24,422 nt of DNA from Kiritimatiellia bacterium. GTDB taxonomy: Bacteria > Verrucomicrobiota > Kiritimatiellia > SLAD01. Under the pieces are notes generated by a model. The model was not told the DNA's origin and ran no database searches. It worked only from the letters and a program-made list of their open reading frames with translations. Shown piece by piece: positions 7,271-15,088 of this stretch. How positions within the stretch are numbered: position 1 is the first letter of the stretch; the number at the start of each line of letters is the position of its first letter. The translations under genes were made by a program, and so were the position numbers. Location: the NCBI GenBank assembly GCA_007128275.1, contig SKXR01000069.1:1-24422 (forward strand). The letters are read 5' to 3'.

Positions 7271-7318
7271 AGGTTTTCTGGTGACCCTACAAACAGAGTG
7301 TGAAAGGGATTGATTGAC

Positions 7319-7774
7319 ATGCGCTGCCCTAAATGCGGCTTTCAGGAAGATAAGGTGGCGGACACCCGAACGGTGCGAAACGGGGAGGTTATCCGCCGTA
7401 GACGCATCTGTCTGAGCTGTACGCACCGTTTTACCACCTACGAGGAAGTCGTGAAAGCGCATCTGCGGGTCATCAAGCGGGACGGGCGTCACGAGGAGCT
7501 CGACCGGAAGAAACTGCTGAACGGCGTCATCCGGGCCTGCGAGAAACGGCCGATCAGCGCGACCCAGATCGACGTGCTCGTCAGCAACATCATCAATGAA
7601 TTGGAAGCGGAATTCGAACGCGAAGTGCCGAGTACGGCCATCGGAAAGAAAGTGATGGAAGGACTGGAGAAGATCGATGAGGTTGCCTACATCCGTTTCG
7701 CGTCCGTCTATCGACGGTTCAAGGACGTGAACCAGTTCCTCAGTGAAGTGGAAGGCCTGATCGGGAGGGAGTAG
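7319..7774 (+). CDS. nrdR: Transcriptional repressor NrdR
   Basis: NrdR represses ribonucleotide reductase genes when dATP is bound. The 151-residue protein has the N-terminal zinc ribbon MRCPKCG...CLSC (Cys 3, 6, 31 and 34) with the DNA-binding RTVRNGEVIRRRR segment between the cysteine pairs. An ATP-cone domain follows, from VVKAHLRVIKRDGRHEELDRKKL to the helical VAYIRFASVYRRFKDV region. The start at ATG 7319 fits the usual MRCP N-terminus and has AAGGGA at 7304-7309; a TTG three codons earlier is less likely. The NrdR box lies 50-70 bp upstream. No ribonucleotide reductase gene is in the window. Confidence 0.95.
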   Translation: MRCPKCGFQEDKVADTRTVRNGEVIRRRRICLSCTHRFTTYEEVVKAHLRVIKRDGRHEELDRKKLLNGVIRACEKRPISATQIDVLVSNIINELEAEFEREVPSTAIGKKVMEGLEKIDEVAYIRFASVYRRFKDVNQFLSEVEGLIGRE

Positions 7775-7781
7775 AAGGCGC

Positions 7782-8432
7782 ATGGTCTGGGATGTACAGT
7801 CGGCATGCGATGAGCGGGAGCAGGCGCTGAGCGCCCATCTCCTGCGCGAACTGGAGACCCGTTACGCGACCTCGTCCGAACAGCGGGCCGTCTTCCGCGA
7901 TGTCGCGCGCAGCGTCGCCGTCTATTGCGCGGACGACCTGCGCCGCGGTATTCCCTCCACCGATCTTCATGTGTTGCTGTCGCGCGCCTTGTGGGGCGTC
8001 GGCGCGACCGACACCGCGGAACAAGTGTTGACCGATCACCTGGAACAGCGCTCAATCAAAATGACCCTCAAGGCGTTGCTCTCCGTCAGTGATGTGTCGC
8101 CGATGCTTTGGCGCGCCGTCGTGCGCGGGGCGGTGCGAAGACGGACGGATTGGTTGTCCGCGGATCATATGCCGTTGTGGGTGCTTGATCTGGAACGCAT
8201 TCACATGGCCGCTTGCGATATGGAGTTGGCACGATTCATGACGGCGCGAATCCTGTTGCGCGCGCTCGCACCGGTCTGGGATGCAACGACCGGCCACGGA
8301 GCGCTCGCGGTGCGTGGCCACGATGCGCCGGCGCAGTCCCCCGCCATCCCGTCTTTCTGCAGCGACGTCCTGCGCCACGAGAGTCGGGTGCGCCGATGGC
8401 GCGCCGTGCCGCGTGTGCTGCGATTACGCTGA
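7782..8432 (+). CDS. Hypothetical protein, probably co-transcribed with nrdR
   Basis: I do not recognise this 216-residue protein. It starts 7 bp after nrdR, with GGGAGGGAG and AGAAGG upstream of the ATG, so it is very likely in the same transcript. It looks soluble and helical, rich in Ala, Arg and Leu, with no signal peptide or membrane segment. The first two thirds read like a stack of helices (for example LHVLLSRALWGVGATDTAEQVL). The last 60 residues are Arg-rich and less ordered. Linkage to NrdR might imply a role in nucleotide metabolism, but that is inference from position only. Confidence 0.6.
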   Translation: MVWDVQSACDEREQALSAHLLRELETRYATSSEQRAVFRDVARSVAVYCADDLRRGIPSTDLHVLLSRALWGVGATDTAEQVLTDHLEQRSIKMTLKALLSVSDVSPMLWRAVVRGAVRRRTDWLSADHMPLWVLDLERIHMAACDMELARFMTARILLRALAPVWDATTGHGALAVRGHDAPAQSPAIPSFCSDVLRHESRVRRWRAVPRVLRLR

Positions 8433-8474
8433 ACCCCGCCCGCCGCGTTGACTCAAAGTATGTTTCCGTTTGTC

Positions 8475-8497
8475 CTGAGCGCTCAGTGCGGTATGTT
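8475..8497 (+). promoter_or_regulatory. possible promoter with CTGAGCGCTCAG palindrome, leaderless start
   Basis: TTGTCC (8470-8475), a 16-bp spacer and TATGTT (8492-8497) form a plausible promoter whose start point would fall at about 8504-8506, on the ATG of the next gene. No Shine-Dalgarno precedes that ATG. The perfect 12-bp palindrome CTGAGCGCTCAG (8475-8486) lies in the spacer and could be an operator. Confidence 0.35.
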
Positions 8498-8505
8498 GTG
8501 TGCCT

Positions 8506-10584
8506 ATGAATACAGCCCCTTCGCAACGACCGGCGAATCGACTCGCGGGTGAAACCAGTCCGTACCTGCTACAGCATGCGCATAATCCAGTCGATTGGTA
8601 TCCCTGGGGTGAGGAAGCCCTCGCTCGAGCACGCGCGGAAGACAAACCGATCTTCCTGTCGATCGGCTATTCCGCGTGTCACTGGTGTCATGTCATGGAA
8701 CGGGAATCCTTTGAAGACGAAGACGTGGCCGCGCTCCTGAATCGTGATTTTGTGAGCATCAAAGTCGACCGCGAAGAGCGTCCCGACCTCGACCATATCT
8801 ACATGACCGCCGTGCAGATGTTGACCGGCAGCGGGGGATGGCCCATGACGGTCTTCCTGGCCCCGGATCAGCGACCGTTCTTCGGCGGCACCTATTTCCC
8901 CCCGGATAACCGATATGGCCGTATTGGATTCAAGGTGCTGTTGGAACGGGTTGCGACATTGTGGGCGGATAAGCGCGCCGACATCATGAAGAGTGCGGAG
9001 GAAATCGTTCGGGCCATCAGCGCCCATGCCGCGGCGCGCCCCCCGGCGCAGGGTTCATTGCATGGGAAGCTGGTCGCGCAGGCGGCGGATCAATTGAAAC
9101 AGACGTTCGATGCGCGCTGGGGCGGCTTCGGGGACGCGCCGAAGTTTCCGCCCAACGGGGCACTTCACCTGTTGATGCGGGAATTTGCGCGGGGAGGCGA
9201 AGAGCCGTTGCTGTCCATGGTGCGGCATACGCTCGATCATATGGCGCGGGGCGGCATGTACGATCAGGTCGGGGGCGGTTTTCACCGGTATGCCGTCGAC
9301 GAAAAATGGTTGGTTCCTCATTTTGAGAAGATGCTCTACGACAATGCGCAGTTGAGCATGGTGTATACGGAGGCGTGGCAATTGACGCACGATCCGTTCT
9401 ACCGCGAGATTGCGCGCGAGACGCTGGATTATGTATTGCGCGACATGACCCATGCGCAGGGCCCTTTCTTCTCGTCCGAGGACGCGGATAGCGAAGGCGA
9501 GGAGGGGCGCTTCTACGTATGGAGCCATGACGCGTTGTTGGAGGTCTTGGGCGAAGAGGACGGGAACCGGGCCGCCGCGTTCTGGGGCGCCACGGCGGAA
9601 GGAAACTTTGAAGGAGTCAATATCCTGCATGTGCCCTTGCCGACGGATACCTTTGCGAAACAAGAGGGGACACCGCCGGACCGGTTGCGGGACCAGATCG
9701 CTCGATGGAAAGAACGCTTGTTGGAGGCCCGCGCGACCCGGGTGCGGCCCGCGCTCGACGACAAAGTCATTGCGGCCTGGAACGGGTTGATGATCAGCGC
9801 GTTTGCGCGCGCGGGTTTGGCGTTTGGCGAGCCTCGGTACGTGGAAGCCGCCCGGCGCGCCGCACATTTCATTCTGTCGGATATGGTGCGCGATGACGTC
9901 CTTCATCGGACGTGGCGCGGAGGCACGGCCAAGCATCCGGGGTACCTGGACGACTATGCGTTTCTGGCTCAGGGCTTGTTGGACTTGTACGAGGCGGATA
10001 CCCATCCGCAGTGGTTGGAAGCGGCGCGCGCCTGGACGGACCGCATGCAACGGGAGTTCCGAGATGATGCCGCGGGCAATTTCTTTTACACGTCGGACAC
10101 GCTGCATCGCGACGTATTGGTCCGGTCCAAGGCGTCGTACGACGGCGCCGAACCGTCCGGCAATTCCGTGGCCGCCCACGTGTTGTTGAGGCTGGCCGCA
10201 TTGACGGACTCCGAGACGTTGCGCCGCGAGGGAGAAGCGGTGCTGCAAGCCCATGCGGCCCATATGGAACGCATGCCCCACGGTCTGTTCAATATGCTGG
10301 CGGCGCTCGACTTTCTCATTGGGCCGGTGCGCGAACTGGTCTTCGCGGGTGATCCGAAAGACGAATCCTGGCGCGCCTTGTCCCGGGAGGTCGGGGCCAC
10401 GTACATTCCCAATCGCGTGATCGCGTATGCCGTGCCGGGGGTGGACACGCCCGACCACGCGATCTGGAAAGGCAAGACCCCCGTGGATGGGAAGTCGGCG
10501 GTCTACGTGTGCGAAAACCAAACGTGCCGGGCGCCCGTTACGTCGGTCGAGGCGTTGCGGGCGGAGCTGGGGGGCAATCAGTAG
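8506..10584 (+). CDS. Thioredoxin domain-containing protein, YyaL/DUF255 (SPATA20) family
   Basis: The protein has about 692 residues, typical for the family. The N-terminal Thioredox_DsbH domain (about 1-165) shows NRLAGETSPYLLQHAHNPVDWYPWG and the CHWC redox-like motif in GYSACHWCHVME. It also has VDREERPDLDHIYM and GGWPMTVFL. The rest is an (alpha/alpha)6 barrel resembling N-acylglucosamine 2-epimerase/six-hairpin proteins, with PKFPPNGALHLLMRE, GGMYDQVGGGFHRYAVDEKW, PHFEKMLYDNAQL, DDKVIAAWNGLMISA and GYLDDYAFLAQGLLDLYEA. The biochemical role of the family is unsettled. I chose ATG 8506 because family members begin just before NRLAGE; GTG 8500 is an alternative. There is no SD, so translation may be leaderless. 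Confidence 0.93.
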   Translation: MNTAPSQRPANRLAGETSPYLLQHAHNPVDWYPWGEEALARARAEDKPIFLSIGYSACHWCHVMERESFEDEDVAALLNRDFVSIKVDREERPDLDHIYMTAVQMLTGSGGWPMTVFLAPDQRPFFGGTYFPPDNRYGRIGFKVLLERVATLWADKRADIMKSAEEIVRAISAHAAARPPAQGSLHGKLVAQAADQLKQTFDARWGGFGDAPKFPPNGALHLLMREFARGGEEPLLSMVRHTLDHMARGGMYDQVGGGFHRYAVDEKWLVPHFEKMLYDNAQLSMVYTEAWQLTHDPFYREIARETLDYVLRDMTHAQGPFFSSEDADSEGEEGRFYVWSHDALLEVLGEEDGNRAAAFWGATAEGNFEGVNILHVPLPTDTFAKQEGTPPDRLRDQIARWKERLLEARATRVRPALDDKVIAAWNGLMISAFARAGLAFGEPRYVEAARRAAHFILSDMVRDDVLHRTWRGGTAKHPGYLDDYAFLAQGLLDLYEADTHPQWLEAARAWTDRMQREFRDDAAGNFFYTSDTLHRDVLVRSKASYDGAEPSGNSVAAHVLLRLAALTDSETLRREGEAVLQAHAAHMERMPHGLFNMLAALDFLIGPVRELVFAGDPKDESWRALSREVGATYIPNRVIAYAVPGVDTPDHAIWKGKTPVDGKSAVYVCENQTCRAPVTSVEALRAELGGNQ

Positions 10585-10637
10585 CCCGTCCCGATGAGCC
10601 GGGAGCGTGAAACAGCGATTGCGCAGATCAAGCCGCC

Positions 10638-10664
10638 CCCCGTGCAAGATGCTTGCCGTCGGGG
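10638..10664 (+). other. bipartite hairpin between the yyaL-type gene and the next gene
   Basis: CCCCG (10638-10642) pairs with CGGGG (10660-10664), and inside it GCAAG (10644-10648) pairs with CTTGC (10652-10656). There is no U-run. It may be a weak Rho-independent-like end for the upstream transcript or structure in the leader of the 10714 gene. Confidence 0.35.
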
Positions 10665-10713
10665 AAATACGGTGTTAGCCTCATTGTGTGGATTCTGTTG
10701 AAAGGGACGAATC

Positions 10714-11526
10714 ATGAATGTGTTTGGACGATCGCAATGGGTGCTTACGGCGGCGGTGATACTGGGTCTGGGAGGCAGTGTTCTCGCCCGTTCGCCTGAT
10801 GCTCGCGGCCTGTCGCTTCTGGTGGTTCCGGAGCGCTTCAATATTGTTCAGGTTTCTTTCGACATTATCGATAAGCGGCCCGTGGCGCTGGTCTCGTATC
10901 GAGGGGATGCGGCGTCGGAACGTCCGGTGCTCCATGCGTGGACCGGCGATCAATGGTGGCCGATTTCGTTGGAAGAATATGCGGGCGGCCATTTCTTAGT
11001 CCAACAGCCTACGCGCATCATTCTGGTCGGCGACGACCGCCTCCTTCCCAAGACCTTGGTTGAGGCCTCAGATTGGGGACCGCGCGTGATGAGCATCGAC
11101 ACCACGGAAACCGATGAACTCTTGAATGCGATGGGCCGTCTTTTGGCATTCAGCCGTTCGGAATGGCGATGGTTCGCGCAACGGTATAACATGGAGATTG
11201 AGGACCTCACGCCGGCTCGAGAAGAGGACTCATGGTACGATCAAATGACGCGTGCCCGTCAGCAACCGCCTCGTCGCCATGTGGACGATCCGCCGCTGGT
11301 CCCGCTGGTCCCGGTGCCGGACAAACCCGTAGCCGACGAACCCGAACCCATCGCTCCCGTACCGGTGGAACCGGAGCCTAGACCGGAAGCCGAGCCGTTA
11401 CGCATGCCCGCGCCGCAGCCTGCGCCCTCATCTCCGGAGGTCCCCATTATCGAGGCGACGGAATGGGTTGAGGACGAAGCGCCTTCGGAAGAAGAGCCGG
11501 ATGACGAAGAAGGACTCATTAAATAG
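10714..11526 (+). CDS. Exported protein of unknown function with Pro/Glu-rich C-terminus
   Basis: A 270-residue protein with an N-terminal signal peptide: a short basic start, the hydrophobic VLTAAVILGLGGSVLA, and a likely signal peptidase I cut after SVLA. The mature N-terminal half (about 30-165) looks like a globular alpha/beta domain (LSLLVVPERFNIVQVSFD, TRIILVGDD) that I cannot match to a family. From about 190 the chain is a proline- and acid-rich linker (repeated PVP, EPEP, PAPQPAP), ending in a very acidic tail. Such linkers often span the periplasm or cell-wall zone. GAAAGGGA precedes the ATG. It overlaps the next lipoprotein gene by 26 bp, so the two are probably made together. Confidence 0.75.
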   Translation: MNVFGRSQWVLTAAVILGLGGSVLARSPDARGLSLLVVPERFNIVQVSFDIIDKRPVALVSYRGDAASERPVLHAWTGDQWWPISLEEYAGGHFLVQQPTRIILVGDDRLLPKTLVEASDWGPRVMSIDTTETDELLNAMGRLLAFSRSEWRWFAQRYNMEIEDLTPAREEDSWYDQMTRARQQPPRRHVDDPPLVPLVPVPDKPVADEPEPIAPVPVEPEPRPEAEPLRMPAPQPAPSSPEVPIIEATEWVEDEAPSEEEPDDEEGLIK

Positions 11527-11923
11527 TGGGGCGGGGCGGATCCCCGCCGAACAGGGCGTGCGCGTTTCGCCAAACCCGCTTCGCCTTTTGCTTTCCCTGT
11601 TGGTGGGCTGTCTGGTCGTGTCGTGCACAACGCCGACGCACGAGCTCATCGAGGAACCTCCCCCCGCAACACTGATCGTGGCAAGGACCGGCGACCAGTC
11701 CGTATTGAGCTGGCAGAGTCGCGTTGGCGAAATCTACACCGTGCTCTACGCCGACGGAAGCCGGGTGGGGGTGGACTGGAAGCCGCTCCAAGGCGCTCAC
11801 CGCATACACGGCACTGGACAGGAAGTCCGTCTGACGGATCGGATGCCGTCCGGGACGATTCGTTACTATCGGCTGATGGTGGTGCCCGCCGACTCCCGCC
11901 CCGCCCGTTCCGGGCGTCGTTGA
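11501..11923 (+). CDS. Predicted small lipoprotein, unknown function
   Basis: The 140-residue product has a lipoprotein signal: LRLLLSLLVGCLVVSCTTP, with Cys in an LVVSC lipobox. The mature part, about 95 residues, looks like a single beta-sandwich. It contains LSWQSRVGEIYTVLYAD, then VDWKPLQGAHRIHGTGQ and IRYYRLMV, a pattern like fibronectin-III-type modules with a spaced Trp and Tyr. The ATG at 11501 follows GAAGAAGAG; an in-frame TTG at 11468 lies upstream and is not needed. The N-terminal region before the hydrophobic stretch is unusually long (about 26 residues). Paired with the 10714 exported protein by overlap. Convergent with the HAD gene, with only 9 bp between the stops. Confidence 0.7.
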   Translation: MTKKDSLNSGAGRIPAEQGVRVSPNPLRLLLSLLVGCLVVSCTTPTHELIEEPPPATLIVARTGDQSVLSWQSRVGEIYTVLYADGSRVGVDWKPLQGAHRIHGTGQEVRLTDRMPSGTIRYYRLMVVPADSRPARSGRR

Positions 11924-11932
11924 GTTCGCATA

Positions 11933-12598
11933 TCAGGTCGTTTCCACGAGCGCGATCAGTTCGTCCAGCGAACGGATGACGGCATCGGCGCCGTCGAATT
12001 GGAGTCGCTCGGCGGGATAGCGGGCCGAGACCATACCCACGGTGAAAGCGCCCGCGCGTTTTCCCGCCTGCATGTCATCGGGCACGTCGCCGATCATGAT
12101 GGCGTGTTGCGGCGCGACGCCCAGGAAGTCCAACGCTTTCAGGACCGGTTCGGGATGCGGTTTGGCATTCTGTACGTCTTGCAGGCCGATTATGATGTCA
12201 AATCGGTCGAGGAATTGCATGGCGCCGAGGATTTGTTGGGCGCCGTCCGACATGCGCGACGTTGCGATGCCGAGTTTGGTCCCGGGATGGAAGTGGTTGA
12301 GCATGGCTTCCAAGCCCGGCATGGGCTTGGAGAGCAGCGGCCCGATGGGTCTGAAGACCACGCGATAATATTGGATGAGGATCTCGATTTCTTCCGTTGT
12401 GATCGCGGGCAGGATCGCGGGAAACATCTCTCTGAGCGGGCGGCCGATCATGCCGAGAATGCGCTCCTCAGCCACGGGCGGGGCTCCGAAACGTTCGAGC
12501 GCTGCGTTGAACGCACGACAGATCGGGACGGAGGCGTCGACGAGCGTGCCGTCGAAATCAAAGATCAGTGCGCGTATCTTCCGGAAGCGCGGGGTCAT
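11933..12598 (-). CDS. HAD-superfamily phosphatase (phosphoglycolate phosphatase-like)
   Basis: A 221-residue HAD hydrolase. The nucleophile motif is LIFDFDGTLVD (Asp14 and Asp16), motif II is IATSRMSD, motif III includes Lys in AKPHPEPVLKAL, and motif IV is MIGDVPDDMQAGKRAG. A helical cap (about 22-85) lies after motif I, as in the Gph/PpaX subgroup, whose members remove phosphate from 2-phosphoglycolate or pyrophosphate. The true substrate cannot be told from sequence. The start codon overlaps the stop of the upstream nuclease-fold gene by 4 bp (ATGA on the minus strand), so it is the last gene of a three-gene operon. Confidence 0.9.
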   Translation of the reverse strand: MTPRFRKIRALIFDFDGTLVDASVPICRAFNAALERFGAPPVAEERILGMIGRPLREMFPAILPAITTEEIEILIQYYRVVFRPIGPLLSKPMPGLEAMLNHFHPGTKLGIATSRMSDGAQQILGAMQFLDRFDIIIGLQDVQNAKPHPEPVLKALDFLGVAPQHAIMIGDVPDDMQAGKRAGAFTVGMVSARYPAERLQFDGADAVIRSLDELIALVETT

Positions 12599-13593
12599 TC
12601 CTCGTACTCATAGGACGGGAGGAGCGGCGTGTCCGCGGGGTCGATGTCTCGCGCCCGAAAGACGGCCACGAGGGGGCGATGCGGCGAGGCCCGCTTGTTG
12701 TCGGGGTGTCGCAGGATATGGGACTTGTCGGCCACATATTCGGGGACCATGTAGGGGCTGGCGAGCATGTAATCGAATCGCTCATAGCGTTCGGCGTCCT
12801 CGTCGTAATAGGTCCAGATCTCTCCGTAGGCGTCTTCCGGGCGCAGGTCGACGAGATATTCCTGGTTGCGCCCCATGATGGCGCGTAGGGGCGCGGCGCG
12901 GACGTGATCGTTCATGTCGCCGACCACGAGCATATTCAGTCGGTGTTCCCGGCTCAGGGCGCGTCGCACATGATTGTTCAGCAGCCGCGCTTCGTTGCGC
13001 CGCATTTCCGTGTGTCCGAGCGCATGGTACTCCTTGGATTTCAGTTGCGCCACGAGTAACCGGAATTGATAGGTGGGATTGATGGAGATGTCCGCCTCAA
13101 GAAAGCCGCGTTGAACGGGGACGTGCGCGTCGCCGATGCTGAAAGCGTCGTCCGTATGCATATAGGACGCGATGATCGGATATCGACTCAAAAGGGCCAG
13201 GTTCTTCTCCGATTGCTCGCGTTGCAGCAATTCGGTAAAGGGATAGTCCAGTCCCGCCGCCGCCAGATCTTTTCGAAAGGTTTCAAACACAGTCGGACCG
13301 CCCATTTCCTGCAGGGCGAGAATGTCCGGCCGGCTTTCGGCGATGAGGGCGATGACCGCCGCGCGCTCCTCGTCGGGTTTCGGGTTGTTGGCTTGTCCGT
13401 CGCCGGTCCGGTCGTGATAGCCGTAGGCGCCGACGTTGAAGGTCATCAGGGAAAACTCATCGGGATTCAAGCGGGCGGGGGCAGGCGGCTCCGTCGTCGT
13501 CGGTCGATCACACGCGACCCATACAACAGCCAACACCGCGACTGCGATGGTCGTCCGCCACCCCTTCCGATTTGGAAGCCAGCGTGTTTTCAT
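12595..13593 (-). CDS. Lipoprotein of the endonuclease/exonuclease/phosphatase (EEP) family
   Basis: A 332-residue protein with a lipoprotein-type N-terminus: TTIAVAVLAVVWVACDRP, with Cys28 as the acylation site. The rest is an EEP (DNase I-like) domain: LMTFNV (Asn53), DILALQEMGG (metal-binding Glu96), VVGDMNDH and the final catalytic histidine in SPHRPLVAVF (His305). In nearly all EEP enzymes that His is preceded by Asp (SDH); here it is Pro304, which may weaken or change activity. The TYYDEDAERYERFDYMLAS segment before it is typical. Possible substrates are extracytoplasmic nucleic acid or a phosphodiester. It begins 7 bp after the TPR gene ends. Confidence 0.87.
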   Translation of the reverse strand: MKTRWLPNRKGWRTTIAVAVLAVVWVACDRPTTTEPPAPARLNPDEFSLMTFNVGAYGYHDRTGDGQANNPKPDEERAAVIALIAESRPDILALQEMGGPTVFETFRKDLAAAGLDYPFTELLQREQSEKNLALLSRYPIIASYMHTDDAFSIGDAHVPVQRGFLEADISINPTYQFRLLVAQLKSKEYHALGHTEMRRNEARLLNNHVRRALSREHRLNMLVVGDMNDHVRAAPLRAIMGRNQEYLVDLRPEDAYGEIWTYYDEDAERYERFDYMLASPYMVPEYVADKSHILRHPDNKRASPHRPLVAVFRARDIDPADTPLLPSYEYEE

Positions 13594-13600
13594 GATGGAA

Positions 13601-14974
13601 TCAGGCGTAGCCTTTTTCGATCTTTTCCGATATGTCGCGATATCCGATGTCCACGGAATAGATTTCCTTGAAATACCGCGCGGCCTTTTCCTTGTCCCCC
13701 ATGGTCTCGCAGATGCTGCCGAGTTCGTAGAGGGTGTCCTTCTTGGTCGCGTCCATGACCGGCATCTCGGACAACGCCTTCTCGAGCTGTTCCAGGGCGA
13801 TGTCGTACTGTTGCTTTTGCTTGAAGCATAGCGCCATGTGATAGAGCGACCGGGTACGGCGCTGCGGGTTCCGTTGGGCTTGCTGGAATTGTTGAATGGC
13901 TTCGTTGAGCTGACCGTTATGGTATTGCAATACGCCCAAGTCGTAGCGGAACTGCAAGTCGTTCGGATAGCGTTTCACGCGTTCTGCGGCGTCCTGCAAT
14001 TCGAAGGCGTTTCGCTCTTGCTGTTTGGCTTCCGCGCCGTCCGTGTCGCCGGCCTTCTTGAGCGCGGCGATTTCATGGTCGAATTGTTTCAGTTTAACGT
14101 TGGAAATGGCCCGGTCGATTTGCGGATCAGCGCCCCCGCTGAGGTCCTGCGCTTCCTGCAGGGTTTGCAGCGCCTCGTCCATGCGCTCAGCGCGCACGTA
14201 CAGGTCGGCGAGCCCGCGCCGGTAATTGATGTTGTCGGGTTCCTTCTGAATCTTGGAAAGGCTGTCTTCAATCAGCGAGTCGATGTCCTTGGTGGTCTTG
14301 ACCGCCTTGGCTTCCTGTTCGAGGCGCGTGGCTTCTCCGGTGTCTTTCATCACGTCGCGATACGAACCGGCATCGCTCCAGCCGCCCTTGTTCATGGTGT
14401 CGAGCGCGCTGGCGTCCTTGTAGGCCTTGACGACTTTGGGGTCGTTCGGTTTGAGGGAAAGCAGAATCTCGTACACCTCGCGGCCCTTCGCCGTCAGGTT
14501 GTTGTCCAAATAGAGCTGCCCGAGGCGCTTCAAAATGGCGATGTCCTTCGGATAGAACTCCCGGGCCACTTCCAACATGAGCAGCGCCACTTCGGGCAGA
14601 TCGGCCGCCAGCGCGCTTCGGACGTGGATATCAATGAACATCTTGTTCAGCGGATCGGAGCGCAGCAGGGATTCCGTGATCTTCAACGCCTTCAGCGGAT
14701 CCTTCTTGAGGGCGGCATTGGCCGACAGGACGCCGAAGATGCCCGTGATCGAGGAGAGGACATGGGTCATCTGGCCGCCGTTCTTGGACTTGAACTCCTT
14801 GACTTGAGCGGCGCGCAGAAAGTGGCGGGCCTTGAGGAGTTGCGGTTCGAGGTCCAGCACATTCATGAACATATCCATGGCGTAGTGGGTGTTGCCGCGT
14901 TCCATGGCGGCAAATCCCTTCTCGTACATGTCTCGAATCTTGCGGGGTGCTTCTTGTAGTGTCACTTCTGCCAT
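13601..14974 (-). CDS. Cytoplasmic tetratricopeptide-repeat protein
   Basis: A 457-residue protein without signal peptide, made of helical repeats. TPR-like units are clear at KGFAAMERGNTHYAMDMFMNVLDLEP (about 19-44), KRLGQLYLDNNLTAKGREVYEILLSLKP, RRGLADLYVRAERMDEALQTLQEA, YDLGVLQYHNGQLNEAIQQFQQA, YHMALCFKQKQQYDIALEQLEKAL and YELGSICETMGDKEKAARYFKEIY. A charged, coiled-coil-like stretch sits between (about 215-250 and 290-325). It ends with VDIGYRDISEKIE, a tail I associate with TPR proteins that act as protein-protein scaffolds. GGAAGGAG precedes the ATG. It is the first gene of the minus-strand operon with the EEP lipoprotein and the HAD phosphatase. Confidence 0.88.
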   Translation of the reverse strand: MAEVTLQEAPRKIRDMYEKGFAAMERGNTHYAMDMFMNVLDLEPQLLKARHFLRAAQVKEFKSKNGGQMTHVLSSITGIFGVLSANAALKKDPLKALKITESLLRSDPLNKMFIDIHVRSALAADLPEVALLMLEVAREFYPKDIAILKRLGQLYLDNNLTAKGREVYEILLSLKPNDPKVVKAYKDASALDTMNKGGWSDAGSYRDVMKDTGEATRLEQEAKAVKTTKDIDSLIEDSLSKIQKEPDNINYRRGLADLYVRAERMDEALQTLQEAQDLSGGADPQIDRAISNVKLKQFDHEIAALKKAGDTDGAEAKQQERNAFELQDAAERVKRYPNDLQFRYDLGVLQYHNGQLNEAIQQFQQAQRNPQRRTRSLYHMALCFKQKQQYDIALEQLEKALSEMPVMDATKKDTLYELGSICETMGDKEKAARYFKEIYSVDIGYRDISEKIEKGYA

Positions 14975-15004
14975 GAAAGTTCTCCTTCCGTTGTCTGCCC
15001 GTGA

Positions 15005-15033
15005 ATGATATGAGATTGAGTACGGGCATGCAA
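15005..15033 (-). promoter_or_regulatory. promoter for the TPR-EEP-HAD operon, flanked by an inverted repeat
   Basis: On the minus strand TTGCAT (15033-15028) is followed after 17 bp by TATCAT (15010-15005), a good -10. The perfect 7-bp inverted repeat TGCCCGT (14996-15002) and ACGGGCA (15022-15028) brackets the -10, and its second arm reaches the -35. It could be an operator. Confidence 0.5.
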
Positions 15034-15088
15034 CTGCTTAATTGCGCGCGCGGGGTGCGATTGTCCCTCATCGCCTGATCGGATCATC

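Noticed and set aside
9055..10647. Long open frame (530 codons) on the minus strand opposite the YyaL-type gene
   Set aside because: It is the shadow of a GC-rich coding strand; the product is Arg/His/Gln-rich with no family motif, and the plus-strand protein is well recognised.
13838..14959. Plus-strand frame of 373 codons opposite the TPR gene
   Set aside because: The minus-strand TPR repeats, RBS and operon spacing are convincing; the plus-strand product shows mirror-type Val/Gly/Leu composition.
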